The position numbers and the translations under genes were made by a program. The notes under the pieces are model-generated. The model did no database searches. It worked only from the letters and a program-made list of their open reading frames with translations, and was not told the origin of the DNA. Positions 29,777 through 38,146 of a DNA stretch of 64,000 bases are shown piece by piece (position 1 is the stretch's first letter; each line of letters starts with the position of its first letter). Location of the stretch: contig NZ_JBNAIM010000001.1 of NCBI RefSeq assembly GCF_052048135.1, positions 59,285 through 123,284 on the forward strand, written 5' to 3'. Source of the DNA: Pelagibacter sp052048135 (GTDB lineage Bacteria; Pseudomonadota; Alphaproteobacteria; Pelagibacterales; Pelagibacteraceae).

Positions 29777-30647
29777 TAAATTTCCTGGTAAAGATATTAC
29801 ATTAGAAGATTGCGAGTTCAAATTTCCACTCGCTACAAAAAAAAAACAAAAAGAGATTTTATTTAGCAAAAAAATCAAATTTAATTCAAAAACAATACCA
29901 GTAATTGCCGGCCCAAATACTTTAGAAAATAGAGACATGATTTTAAGATGTTGTGATCTATTAGAAAAAAAAAAAATTGGAATGTTGAGAGCAGGTATTT
30001 ATAAACCACTTACTTTTCCATATAGATCTAAAAAATATTTCGAACTTGGAGATAAAGCAGCAAAGATTTTAGAGGAAATAAAAAAGAATTATGATTTGTT
30101 AATAGTTTCTGAAATTATGGAAGAAAAGAAAATAGATTTTATTAATGATTATGTTGATGTTTTTCAAATTGGATCAAGAAATATGCAAAATTTTCCTCTG
30201 ATAACCGAAGTTTCAAAAAAACTTAAACCAATGATTATAAAAAGGCACTATGGTGCTTCTCTAAGGGATTTGTTGGGAGCAGCAGAGTATGCATTAGTTA
30301 ACAAAAATAATAAAGTAGTTTTATGTGAAAGAGGAGTTTCTGTACCCCATACTCATAAGGCTACAAGTAGATTTTTATTAGATTTACAAATTGTACCTGC
30401 GGTAAAAGAGGTTTCAAACCTACCCTTAATTGTTGATCCTAGTCATGCTTGTTTTTGGCACAAATGGGTAGAACCATTAACACTTGCATCAATTGCTTCT
30501 GGGGCAAATGGTTTAATGATTGAATTTCATCCAGACCCCAGAAATGCCGCAGTAGATCCTTTGCAACCAATTAGTTTCCAAGAGTTTTCAAAATTAATTG
30601 ATAAATGTAGAGAATTAACAAAAATTTTAAACAAAAAAATAATTTGA
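29769..30647 (+). CDS. DAHP/KDO8P synthase-family 3-deoxy-ulosonate synthase
   Basis: A 292-residue TIM-barrel enzyme of the DAHP/KDO8P synthase family, which condenses phosphoenolpyruvate with an aldose phosphate. Visible motifs are VIAGPNTLENRDMILRCC, AGIYKPLTFPYRS, VFQIGSRNMQNF, CERGVSVPHTHKATSRFLLD, IVDPSHACFWHK and EFHPDPRNA. KPxT and VDPSHA resemble type I-beta DAHP synthases, while AGPNTLENRD resembles KdsA. The usual metal-binding Cys of AGPC is Asn50, as in metal-independent KDO8P synthases. Substrate is therefore uncertain. It overlaps the AroE-like gene by 8 bases and the next gene at TTGA. Probably makes the backbone of an unusual acidic sugar. Confidence 0.82.
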   Translation: MDNKFPGKDITLEDCEFKFPLATKKKQKEILFSKKIKFNSKTIPVIAGPNTLENRDMILRCCDLLEKKKIGMLRAGIYKPLTFPYRSKKYFELGDKAAKILEEIKKNYDLLIVSEIMEEKKIDFINDYVDVFQIGSRNMQNFPLITEVSKKLKPMIIKRHYGASLRDLLGAAEYALVNKNNKVVLCERGVSVPHTHKATSRFLLDLQIVPAVKEVSNLPLIVDPSHACFWHKWVEPLTLASIASGANGLMIEFHPDPRNAAVDPLQPISFQEFSKLIDKCRELTKILNKKII

Positions 30648-31936
30648 AAAAAAAAGTTTCTATAATTGTAAGAACACATAACGAAAGTTATTGGATCAGC
30701 AAATGTTTGCATGAAATTTTTAATCAAAAATTCAAAAATTTTGAAGTTATAGTTGTTGATAATAACAGTAAAGATAATACAAAAAAAATAATAAAGAAAA
30801 ATTTTCCAAATTGTAAATTGGTAAATTATAATTCGAAGGTATTTAAACCTGGTGCGGCAATAAACTATGGAATTAAATTTTCAAAAGGAGAGTTGATTTG
30901 TATAATTAGTGGACATTGTATTCCAAAAAATGAGTTTTGGTTAGGTAAACTCGTAAAAAATTTTAAGTCAAAGATGATTGCAGGTGTTTATGGAAAACAA
31001 GAACCATTAGATACCTCGGACCCTAATATTGTAAGAGAACTAAATTATTTATTTGGAAATGATAAAAAAATTCAAATTAAAGATCCTTTTTTTCATAATG
31101 CTAATAGTATGATAAGAAGAAGTGTATGGAAAAAAATTAATTTTAATGAACAAACCTATCATATTGAAGATAGGATATGGGCTCAACAGGTTCAAAATTT
31201 AAATTATAAGATTATTTATGAACCAAATTCAATAGTCTATCATCATCATGGAGTAGGACATAATGATAATATTAAAAGAGTTTCAAGAATTTCAAAAATA
31301 ATTCAAAATCTCAATCTTAGAAAGTATAAAAATGAGCAAAAAATAATTTGCATGATACCAATTATTAATCCTATTAAAAAAAATGATTCTTTCTTAGTTG
31401 AAAAAATATTAAATGAGCTAAATAAGAGTTCTTTAATTTTTAAAACTTTTATAATTTGTAGTAATCAAGAATTAAAAAAGAAAATGAAAAATTTGAGAAA
31501 AATTAAAGTAATAGATAGGCCAAAATACTTACAGAAAGATTATTTAGGCACTGATTATATTCTTAAAGAAATATATAAAAAATATATAAAAAAATCATTC
31601 AAGCCCTCTCACGTAATGGTGCTTGAAGAAGTTTATCCCAACAGACCAAGAAATTTTATTAAAGATTTAATAAATAAGATAGACGAAAAATACGATTCTA
31701 TTGTTCCAATATGTAAAATAAATGACCACAATATTTGGAAAAAAAACAGTTCAGGAGAGATGAATATAATTTTTAAAACTTCTATGCCAAGTTCGTATGT
31801 TACAAATAATGTTTTTAAAGAGATAAAAGGATTAGGTTGTATTACCAAGAGCTCAGTTTTTGAACATACTGGAAGAGAAACAATGTCAATTAATTTTTTA
31901 GAAGTTTTAGAAAAATATTCAATTAAATTTAAATAA
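30644..31936 (+). CDS. Glycosyltransferase family 2 fused to a degenerate CMP-sugar-synthetase-like domain
   Basis: A 430-residue two-part protein. Residues 1-235 are a GT-A glycosyltransferase family 2 domain: VSIIVRTHNESYWI, VVDNNSKDNT, CIISGHCIPKN (in place of the usual DxD), and the acceptor-side HIEDRIWAQQV. Residues 245-430 resemble the CMP-sugar synthetase fold (IDRPKYLQKDYLGTDYIL, VMVLEEVYPNRPRNFI, YDSIVPICKIND), but the N-terminal nucleotide-binding motif PARxGSxRxxxKN is absent. The start is TTG, overlapping the upstream stop. It is followed after 3 bases by a complete CMP-sugar synthetase. The fusion suggests a transferase that uses the CMP-sugar made next door. Confidence 0.7.
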   Translation: MKKKVSIIVRTHNESYWISKCLHEIFNQKFKNFEVIVVDNNSKDNTKKIIKKNFPNCKLVNYNSKVFKPGAAINYGIKFSKGELICIISGHCIPKNEFWLGKLVKNFKSKMIAGVYGKQEPLDTSDPNIVRELNYLFGNDKKIQIKDPFFHNANSMIRRSVWKKINFNEQTYHIEDRIWAQQVQNLNYKIIYEPNSIVYHHHGVGHNDNIKRVSRISKIIQNLNLRKYKNEQKIICMIPIINPIKKNDSFLVEKILNELNKSSLIFKTFIICSNQELKKKMKNLRKIKVIDRPKYLQKDYLGTDYILKEIYKKYIKKSFKPSHVMVLEEVYPNRPRNFIKDLINKIDEKYDSIVPICKINDHNIWKKNSSGEMNIIFKTSMPSSYVTNNVFKEIKGLGCITKSSVFEHTGRETMSINFLEVLEKYSIKFK

Positions 31937-31939
31937 AAA

Positions 31940-32671
31940 GTGTCTATAAAAAAGAAAATTGAGTTTTTTATTCCAGCAAGATCTGGGTCGTCTAGAATTA
32001 AAAATAAAAACTTAAAAAAAATAAATGGAAAAACATTATTAGAAATTTCTATTAAAAAATGTTTAAAGACAAAATTAGGTGATGTTGTTGTTTCAACTGA
32101 TTCTAAAAGTTATGCAAACTATTGTAAAAAAAAAGGTGCAAAGATTTATTATTTAAGAGAAAATAAATATTCAACATCAAAATCATCAACTATATCAAGT
32201 ATTTTGTATCATATAAGATACTTAAAAGACAAAAATATTTCGTTACCTGAATATTTAGCAATAATTCCAGTAACAAATCCTTTTTTAAAAGCAACTAGTA
32301 TAATAAAAGCTTTTAAAAAAATTAGTAATAATAAAAAATTCAATTCTATAGTTTCATACACCAAATCCACAGAACACCCATTTTTGTACGTAGATGTAAA
32401 TAATGATAAAATTAAATTTGATTTATTTAAATTTAGAAATTCCTATTATTCTGATTTAGAAAGAACACAAGATTGGCCACATGCAATTATTGCTACACCT
32501 TCCTTAAAGATTACGAAAACAAAATATTTTTTAAAATACCTAAAAAATAAAGATCCTAATTTTAATTTAAAAACTTTTGATTTGAATTCATGCATAGGTT
32601 TGGAAATTTCAAATAAAGAGTCATTTGATATCAACACCACAAAAGATTTGAAGCTTTCAAAAATTATTTAA
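31940..32671 (+). CDS. CMP-sugar synthetase (NeuA/PseF-like cytidylyltransferase)
   Basis: A 243-residue cytidylyltransferase that activates acidic sugars as CMP derivatives. The nucleotide-binding motif is FFIPARSGSSRIKNKNLKKI at about residues 9-28, and YLAIIPVTNPFLKATSI contains the second conserved block. The start codon is GTG at 31940, 3 bases after the upstream stop. It may serve pseudaminic acid (PseF role) or the product of the DAHP-synthase-like enzyme just upstream; the latter fits the tight coupling. It is one of three CMP-transferases in the island. Confidence 0.85.
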   Translation: MSIKKKIEFFIPARSGSSRIKNKNLKKINGKTLLEISIKKCLKTKLGDVVVSTDSKSYANYCKKKGAKIYYLRENKYSTSKSSTISSILYHIRYLKDKNISLPEYLAIIPVTNPFLKATSIIKAFKKISNNKKFNSIVSYTKSTEHPFLYVDVNNDKIKFDLFKFRNSYYSDLERTQDWPHAIIATPSLKITKTKYFLKYLKNKDPNFNLKTFDLNSCIGLEISNKESFDINTTKDLKLSKII

Positions 32672-32687
32672 TTATAATTTTAAAATA

Positions 32688-33743
32688 ATGATTAAATTTG
32701 ATTTTAAAAAAATTAAACAAAAAAAAATCATGGTTTATGATGCCATGTCATTACCAGGAATTGAAATGTTATTAAAAAAAAAAAGTTATAATGTTTATTA
32801 TAATAGAAATGAAAAAATAAATTTTTGGATTTTAATGAAAACAATTATATCTTTTGATTTTATAAATTTTAAAGAAAATTATAAATTAAATTATATAAAA
32901 AGTGCAGATCCTAAAATAATCATAACTTTTATTGATAATAACCCTTCATTTTATTATTTAAAAAAAAAATTTCCAAAAATAACAACTATTTCAATTCAAA
33001 ACGGTAATAGAACAAGGGAGGATTTTGAAGATCTAAAGAATTATAAAAATTTAAAAGCAGATTATTTTTTTGTTTTTTCTAAACCTGTAGCTAATAAATA
33101 TAAAAATTATATTAAATCAAAATATATTATTTCAGGATCAATTAAATGTAACTATTTTAAAAAAAGAAGGTTGAAAAAAAAAAATGAGATTCTTTTTATA
33201 TCGCAACATAATAAAAGCAAAACCCTTCCACTTAATGAAGAGAAAATTATCCACATTCTACAAAAGATAAAAAAGGAATATAAAATTAATTTTAAAATTT
33301 CATTAAAGAAAAATATAGAAAATTATTTTATAGAAAAGTTTCCCGATTTAAAAAAATCAATGTTTCTAAAAAATACAAATATTTTTTCATCCTATAGACA
33401 TATACAAAAATATAAATTAGTTATTTTTATCAATTCTACTCTAGGATACGAAGCATTGGGAATGGGCGTCTCAGCACTCGCTATACCAATTGGATGTGAA
33501 AATTTCGCTTGGTGTAAAAAACATGGAATAAGAAAACCTGAAAGATTTGGATATCCGAAAAAATTGCCAAATTATGGATTTTGTTGGATTAATAAATTTA
33601 ATGAAAAATTTGTCATAAAAAAGATAGTAGAAATTATTAAAAATAAAAAGATTTCAAAAAAAAGACAGAATTTAGATATCAAAGATATAATGTTTTACGA
33701 TTATAAAAACAAAAAAATAAAAAAATTGTTAAAGGAAATTTAA
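32688..33743 (+). CDS. Surface carbohydrate biosynthesis protein (TIGR04396-like)
   Basis: A 351-residue cytosolic protein. The overall pattern (KIMVYDAMSLPGIEMLL, then SIQNGNRTREDFEDL, FVFSKPVANKYK, FINSTLGYEALGMGVSALAI) matches the surface-polysaccharide family of possible GT-B transferases. FINSTLGYEALGMG resembles the nucleotide-binding end of CDP-glycerol and related transferases. It shares its last base with the start of the asparagine-synthase-like gene. Sugar donor unknown. Confidence 0.68.
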   Translation: MIKFDFKKIKQKKIMVYDAMSLPGIEMLLKKKSYNVYYNRNEKINFWILMKTIISFDFINFKENYKLNYIKSADPKIIITFIDNNPSFYYLKKKFPKITTISIQNGNRTREDFEDLKNYKNLKADYFFVFSKPVANKYKNYIKSKYIISGSIKCNYFKKRRLKKKNEILFISQHNKSKTLPLNEEKIIHILQKIKKEYKINFKISLKKNIENYFIEKFPDLKKSMFLKNTNIFSSYRHIQKYKLVIFINSTLGYEALGMGVSALAIPIGCENFAWCKKHGIRKPERFGYPKKLPNYGFCWINKFNEKFVIKKIVEIIKNKKISKKRQNLDIKDIMFYDYKNKKIKKLLKEI

Positions 33744-35473
33744 TGTGTGGTTATGTCTTTTTTTCTGATGGTAAAAATGAAATTACAAAAAAAAAATTAG
33801 ATTCAATTTTAGATTTACAAAAACATAGAGGTCCAGATTACTCCAATTATCAAAGACATAAAAAATATTTTTTTTTACACAATAGATTAAAAATAATTGA
33901 CTTATCTTCAAAAGGAAACCAGCCTTTTGAAGACGATAAGGGTAATATTATAATATTTAATGGTGAAATTTATAATTTTTTAGAACTAAAAAAAAAATAT
34001 AATTTAAAAAATTTTACAAGCAAATCTGATACAGAGGTTATATTAAAATTATATGACCTTAAAGGTCCTAATTTTTTAGAACTTTTAAATGGTATTTTTT
34101 CTTTTATAATTTTTAATAAAAGAAAAAATAAAGTATTAGTTGCTAGAGATAGATTTGGAGTAAAACCTCTTTTTTTTTACAAAAAAAAAAATTTTTTGAT
34201 CTATTCCACTGAAATTAAACCAATTTTAAGAATTATTAAAAAATTTGAAATAAACTTTAATGAGTTAACAAAATATATAGGAGAAGGCAAATATTTTGAT
34301 ACATCAAAAACCTTCTTTAAAAATATTGAAATCTTTCCTCCAGCATCTTTTGAAGAGTTTTCTTTAAACAATATAAATAAAACAAAAATTAAAAAGTACT
34401 GGAAATTAAGAAAAAACAAAAAACTTAGATGTAAAAATGAGAATGATTTTTTTAAAAATTTTATAAAATATACATCGAATGCTATAAAGTTAAATCTGGT
34501 AAGTGATGCAAGATACTCTTTGTTGTTAAGTTCAGGTATGGATTCAAATTTTATCAAATCAATAATAGAAGATGTTTTGAACAAAAAAATTACAAGTTTT
34601 ACATATGGTTGGAAAAATAAATATTATAATGAAATATTAAGGCTAAAAAAATTAAGATCATCTAATTATAGTAATATTAAAAAGTTAATAAAAGACCCTC
34701 AAAAAATTTTTTATCAGCTTAAAAAATTAGTTTATCTTTATGAGGGTCCCCTAGGTGGATTTGGAACAGCAGCGCAATATTATTTAATGAAAAAAATAAA
34801 AAAAAATAAAATAAAAGTAGCTATTTCAGGTGAAGGAACAGATGAATTTTTACTTGGATATAAAAATTTACAAAAAATTTTTTTTGAAAAAGATAAATCC
34901 TATTTGACAGATAAAATTTTTACTCCTGATGGCAAGGAAATGGGGGATAAAAGATTAATTCTAAAAAATTTTAAATTTAATGATAAAAATACAAAATATA
35001 AAAATATCAACGAAGTTGTAATGAATTATACATTTAGAATAAAATTACCAAAATTATTGTATTTCTATGATAAGTCCTCAGCACTAAATGGGATAGAAGG
35101 AAGAGTTCCTATGCTGGATCATAAGTATGTAGAATTTATTTTTTCTAACAGTGATAAATTTAAGATAGATTTAGATGGTGGTAAAAAACCAATTAGAAAA
35201 TGGCTTGAATTAAAAAATAGAAAAACTTACAAAAAAAAGCTAGAAGTTTCAACTCCCCAGAGAGAGTTTTTTAAACAAAAAAAGATTTATAAATACATTA
35301 TCAAGCTTCTTCAAAATGGAGAACTTATTAAGAATAAAATACTAAATTTTAAAGAATTTAAATTTCAATACTTAAGTTATATTAAAGAAGAAAAAGTCTC
35401 AAATTCATTTTTTATTTGGAAAGTAATAAATGCAGAGTTTTTTTTGTTAAATTATAGAAACAAAATTATATAA
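33743..35473 (+). CDS. Asparagine synthase (glutamine-hydrolysing)-like amidotransferase
   Basis: A 576-residue two-domain amidotransferase. The N-terminal glutaminase has Cys2 (MCGYVFFSDG) as nucleophile, HRGPD, NGEIYNF and SDTEVIL. The synthetase domain has LLLSSGMDSNF (the ATP-pyrophosphatase loop), and AISGEGTDEFLLGY. Such AsnB paralogues in O-antigen loci amidate uronic acids or nonulosonate carboxyls. Since it lies between a glycan transferase and pseC (gaps of -1 and 1 bases), I infer a sugar-amidation role rather than asparagine supply, but the latter cannot be excluded. Confidence 0.87.
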   Translation: MCGYVFFSDGKNEITKKKLDSILDLQKHRGPDYSNYQRHKKYFFLHNRLKIIDLSSKGNQPFEDDKGNIIIFNGEIYNFLELKKKYNLKNFTSKSDTEVILKLYDLKGPNFLELLNGIFSFIIFNKRKNKVLVARDRFGVKPLFFYKKKNFLIYSTEIKPILRIIKKFEINFNELTKYIGEGKYFDTSKTFFKNIEIFPPASFEEFSLNNINKTKIKKYWKLRKNKKLRCKNENDFFKNFIKYTSNAIKLNLVSDARYSLLLSSGMDSNFIKSIIEDVLNKKITSFTYGWKNKYYNEILRLKKLRSSNYSNIKKLIKDPQKIFYQLKKLVYLYEGPLGGFGTAAQYYLMKKIKKNKIKVAISGEGTDEFLLGYKNLQKIFFEKDKSYLTDKIFTPDGKEMGDKRLILKNFKFNDKNTKYKNINEVVMNYTFRIKLPKLLYFYDKSSALNGIEGRVPMLDHKYVEFIFSNSDKFKIDLDGGKKPIRKWLELKNRKTYKKKLEVSTPQREFFKQKKIYKYIIKLLQNGELIKNKILNFKEFKFQYLSYIKEEKVSNSFFIWKVINAEFFLLNYRNKII

Positions 35474-35474
35474 A

Positions 35475-36626
35475 ATGAAAAATATAATCAATTATTCAAA
35501 ACATTATATCGATAAAAAAGATGTATTTGAAGTAAGCAAAGTTTTAAAATCTAATTTTTTAACTCAAGGTCCTACTGTAAAAAAATTTGAGGATAAAATA
35601 AAAAAATATCTTAATGTCAAGTTTTCAATTGCAGTTAATTCAGCAACAAGTGGTTTACATATATCTTGTTTAGCATTAGGAGTTAAAAAAGGTGATATTG
35701 TTTGGACAACACCAAATTCGTTTGTAGCTACAGCAAATTGTATAATCCACTGTGGAGCAAAAGTTGATTTTGTAGATATAAATCCTGATACTTATAATAT
35801 TTGCGCAAATTTATTAGAGAAAAAATTAAAAAAAACTAAAAAAAAAAAATTACCAAAAGTAATAATTGTAGTTCATTTTTCCGGTTTACCTTGTGATTTG
35901 AATAAAATAAAAAAACTTTCAAAAAAGTATAAATTTAAAATCATTGAGGACTCATCCCATGCTTTGGGTGCTAACTATAGAAAAACAAAAATAGGAGACT
36001 GTAAATTTAGCGATATAAGTGTTTTTAGTTTTCATCCAATTAAATCTATAACTTCAGGTGAAGGAGGAATGGTAACTACTAATTCAAAAGAAATTTCAAA
36101 CAAATTATCTATATTAAGAAGTCATGGAATTTTAAGAAATAAAAAAATATTTGAGAAAAAATATAGAATTGAAACACATTACGATCAAGTAAAGTTGGGT
36201 TTCAATTTTAGAATGAACGACATTGAAGCTGCTCTAGGAATTTCTCAATTTAAAAAATTAAAAAAATTTTTAAAGAGAAGAAAAGAGATTGCTGATTTTT
36301 ATTTTAAAAATCTAAATAAATTACCAATTAAATTACCAATTAACTCTAAAGATAGTTCCTGGCATTTATTTGTTATTTTATTAAAAAATTTTAATATAAG
36401 AAATAAACTTTATAAATATCTTAAAAAAAGGGGAATCATATGCCAACTTCATTATATTCCTATTCATACTCATTCATATTATAAAGAAAAAAAATTTAAT
36501 ACTCGTGATTTTCCAAATTCGGTCGAGTATTACAAAACATGTATTTCATTACCAATGTTTTATTCTTTAAAAAATAGACAATTAAATAAGATTGTCTCTT
36601 TAATAAAAAAATTTTATGCAAATTAG
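35475..36626 (+). CDS. pseC: UDP-4-amino-4,6-dideoxy-N-acetyl-beta-L-altrosamine transaminase PseC
   Basis: PseC is the PLP aminotransferase that follows PseB in pseudaminic acid synthesis. The protein (383 aa) belongs to the DegT/DnrJ/EryC1 family. The PLP lysine is Lys190 in FSFHPIKSITSGEGGMV; VWTTPNSFVATANCI, HFSGLPCDL, EDSSHALGA and HYIPIHTHSYY are PseC-like. Lys, not His, is at the active site, so this is not the CDP-sugar 3-dehydratase RfbH. It is 12 kb from pseB. The following GNAT gene overlaps it by 11 bases, as often seen for pseH. Confidence 0.87.
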   Translation: MKNIINYSKHYIDKKDVFEVSKVLKSNFLTQGPTVKKFEDKIKKYLNVKFSIAVNSATSGLHISCLALGVKKGDIVWTTPNSFVATANCIIHCGAKVDFVDINPDTYNICANLLEKKLKKTKKKKLPKVIIVVHFSGLPCDLNKIKKLSKKYKFKIIEDSSHALGANYRKTKIGDCKFSDISVFSFHPIKSITSGEGGMVTTNSKEISNKLSILRSHGILRNKKIFEKKYRIETHYDQVKLGFNFRMNDIEAALGISQFKKLKKFLKRRKEIADFYFKNLNKLPIKLPINSKDSSWHLFVILLKNFNIRNKLYKYLKKRGIICQLHYIPIHTHSYYKEKKFNTRDFPNSVEYYKTCISLPMFYSLKNRQLNKIVSLIKKFYAN

Positions 36627-37104
36627 TATATTAAAAACCAAAAATTTAAATTCAAAGATAAAAAAAAAAATTTTCAGTTTAAAAAAACAATCATGGAAAT
36701 TTAATATATCAGAACAAAAAAAATGGTTCATAAAAAATATTGGTCAAAATGATCAACATATTCTATTAGAGGTTAAAAATAAATTGATTGGTTATAATTG
36801 TTTGAGATTTAATAAGATAGGTTTAATCAAATATTTTTTATTAGATACTATTATTGTTGATAATAATTATAGATATAAAGAAATAGGGAGTTTATTGATA
36901 TTTTATAATAAAATTTTATCAGAATTATATAATTATTACATTTTTTTAAAATCTAATACACAAACCAAAAAATTTTATATTAAAAATAATTTCAAGATTA
37001 TTTCAAAAAATAATAAAAAGTTATTTTTTTTATATGGAAAAAAAATAAATAAAATAACAATAAATAGAATTTTAAAACATGCTAAAGTTGAACATAGTAA
37101 ATAG
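36616..37104 (+). CDS. GNAT family N-acetyltransferase, PseH candidate
   Basis: A 162-residue GNAT-type protein with QHILLEVKNKLIGYNCLRF, then IIVDNNYRYKEIGSLLIFYN (acetyl-CoA-binding region) and TKKFYIKNNFKII near the end. It overlaps pseC by 11 bases, which makes it the best candidate for the UDP-sugar N-acetyltransferase (PseH) of the pseudaminic acid route. The identification by sequence alone is only to the GNAT superfamily. It overlaps the next gene by 26 bases. Confidence 0.68.
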   Translation: MQISILKTKNLNSKIKKKIFSLKKQSWKFNISEQKKWFIKNIGQNDQHILLEVKNKLIGYNCLRFNKIGLIKYFLLDTIIVDNNYRYKEIGSLLIFYNKILSELYNYYIFLKSNTQTKKFYIKNNFKIISKNNKKLFFLYGKKINKITINRILKHAKVEHSK

Positions 37105-38146
37105 ACCAAGTTGGAAAAAAAATCAGACCAGAGACTATAAAAAGTTGTGGTTAGATAAGAATGAAAACCCAGATATATACTTATCCAATAAGATCAAATC
37201 AATCATTCAAAAAATTCCGTCATATTCAATTTTTGGATATCCGAATTTAAATTTTATTTATGAAAAATTATCTTCAATCTTTAAAATCCAAAAAAAAAAT
37301 TTACTTATATGTAATGGATCTGATGGAGGCATAAGAGCAACATTTGATTGTTTCGTTAAACAATCAGATAAAGTGTTAATACCCTCTCCAACATTTGCGA
37401 TGTATGATGTTTATGCAAAATTATTCAAAACAAGATTAATAAATTTTAAATATTTATTAAAAAATGACAAATTTATTTTTGATATAAATAATTTTATACA
37501 AGTTATAAAAAAAAAGAGACCCAAGTTAATTTGCTTAGCAAATCCAGATAGTCCTTCAGGCACTGTAATAAAAAAAAATGAGATTTTACAAATTATAAAA
37601 ACTGCAAAAAAAATAAAGTGTATAGTTTTGATAGATGAGGCTTATTACCCGTTTTGTAATATCACTCTCAAGGATGAAGTAAATAAGTATACTAATTTAA
37701 TTGTTGTAAGAAGTTTAAGTAAATCCTGGGCATTAGCTGGATTAAGAATTGGTTTTATTTTAAGTAATAAAAAAATCATAAAATATATGACCTCATCAAA
37801 ACCAATGTATGAAATTGGAGGTCTCCAAACATATATACTAGCTAATTTGATTAGTAAAAAATACTATTTAGATGTCAAAAAATCTGTAAAAGATTTAAAT
37901 GAATCAAAGAAAAAATTTGTCAGTCTTCTAAATAAACTCAATAAAGTTAAGTATATTGATACACAATCAAACTTTATACATGTTCAACTTGGAAAAAATA
38001 GAAAAAAAATTGTTAAAGAAATAAAAAAATTTGCGTATATAAGGGATAGTCAGAGTAAAATTTTAAAAAAATATTCAAGAATAACAATAACAAGATATAA
38101 GTTTTTAAAGAAAATATTTAATATAATAAAAAAAAATTATGAATAA
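37079..38146 (+). CDS. Histidinol-phosphate-aminotransferase-like class I/II aminotransferase
   Basis: A 355-residue PLP enzyme of the HisC branch. It has LWLDKNENP near residue 24, LICNGSDGGIRATFD, ANPDSPSGTVI, LIDEAYYPF, and the PLP lysine Lys215 in SLSKSWALAGLRIGF. Its location inside a glycan island, overlapping GNAT and oxidoreductase genes, suggests amination of a phosphorylated or keto-sugar intermediate, or of a small amino alcohol that decorates the glycan. A true histidine-pathway role is less likely here. Substrate unknown. Confidence 0.82.
   Translation: MLKLNIVNRPSWKKNQTRDYKKLWLDKNENPDIYLSNKIKSIIQKIPSYSIFGYPNLNFIYEKLSSIFKIQKKNLLICNGSDGGIRATFDCFVKQSDKVLIPSPTFAMYDVYAKLFKTRLINFKYLLKNDKFIFDINNFIQVIKKKRPKLICLANPDSPSGTVIKKNEILQIIKTAKKIKCIVLIDEAYYPFCNITLKDEVNKYTNLIVVRSLSKSWALAGLRIGFILSNKKIIKYMTSSKPMYEIGGLQTYILANLISKKYYLDVKKSVKDLNESKKKFVSLLNKLNKVKYIDTQSNFIHVQLGKNRKKIVKEIKKFAYIRDSQSKILKKYSRITITRYKFLKKIFNIIKKNYE

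Noticed and set aside
30644..31936. Active CMP-sugar synthetase in the C-terminal half
   Set aside because: The essential nucleotide-binding N-terminal motif is absent, so only a fold-level resemblance is claimed.
34201..34584. 127-codon minus-strand frame opposite the asparagine-synthase-like gene
   Set aside because: It is fully antisense to a clear gene with intact motifs; Phe/Leu-rich composition is the shadow of lysine- and asparagine-rich coding.
35475..36626. Possible CDP-4-keto-6-deoxyglucose 3-dehydratase (RfbH)
   Set aside because: RfbH has His in place of the PLP lysine; this protein has Lys190 and PseC-like motifs.
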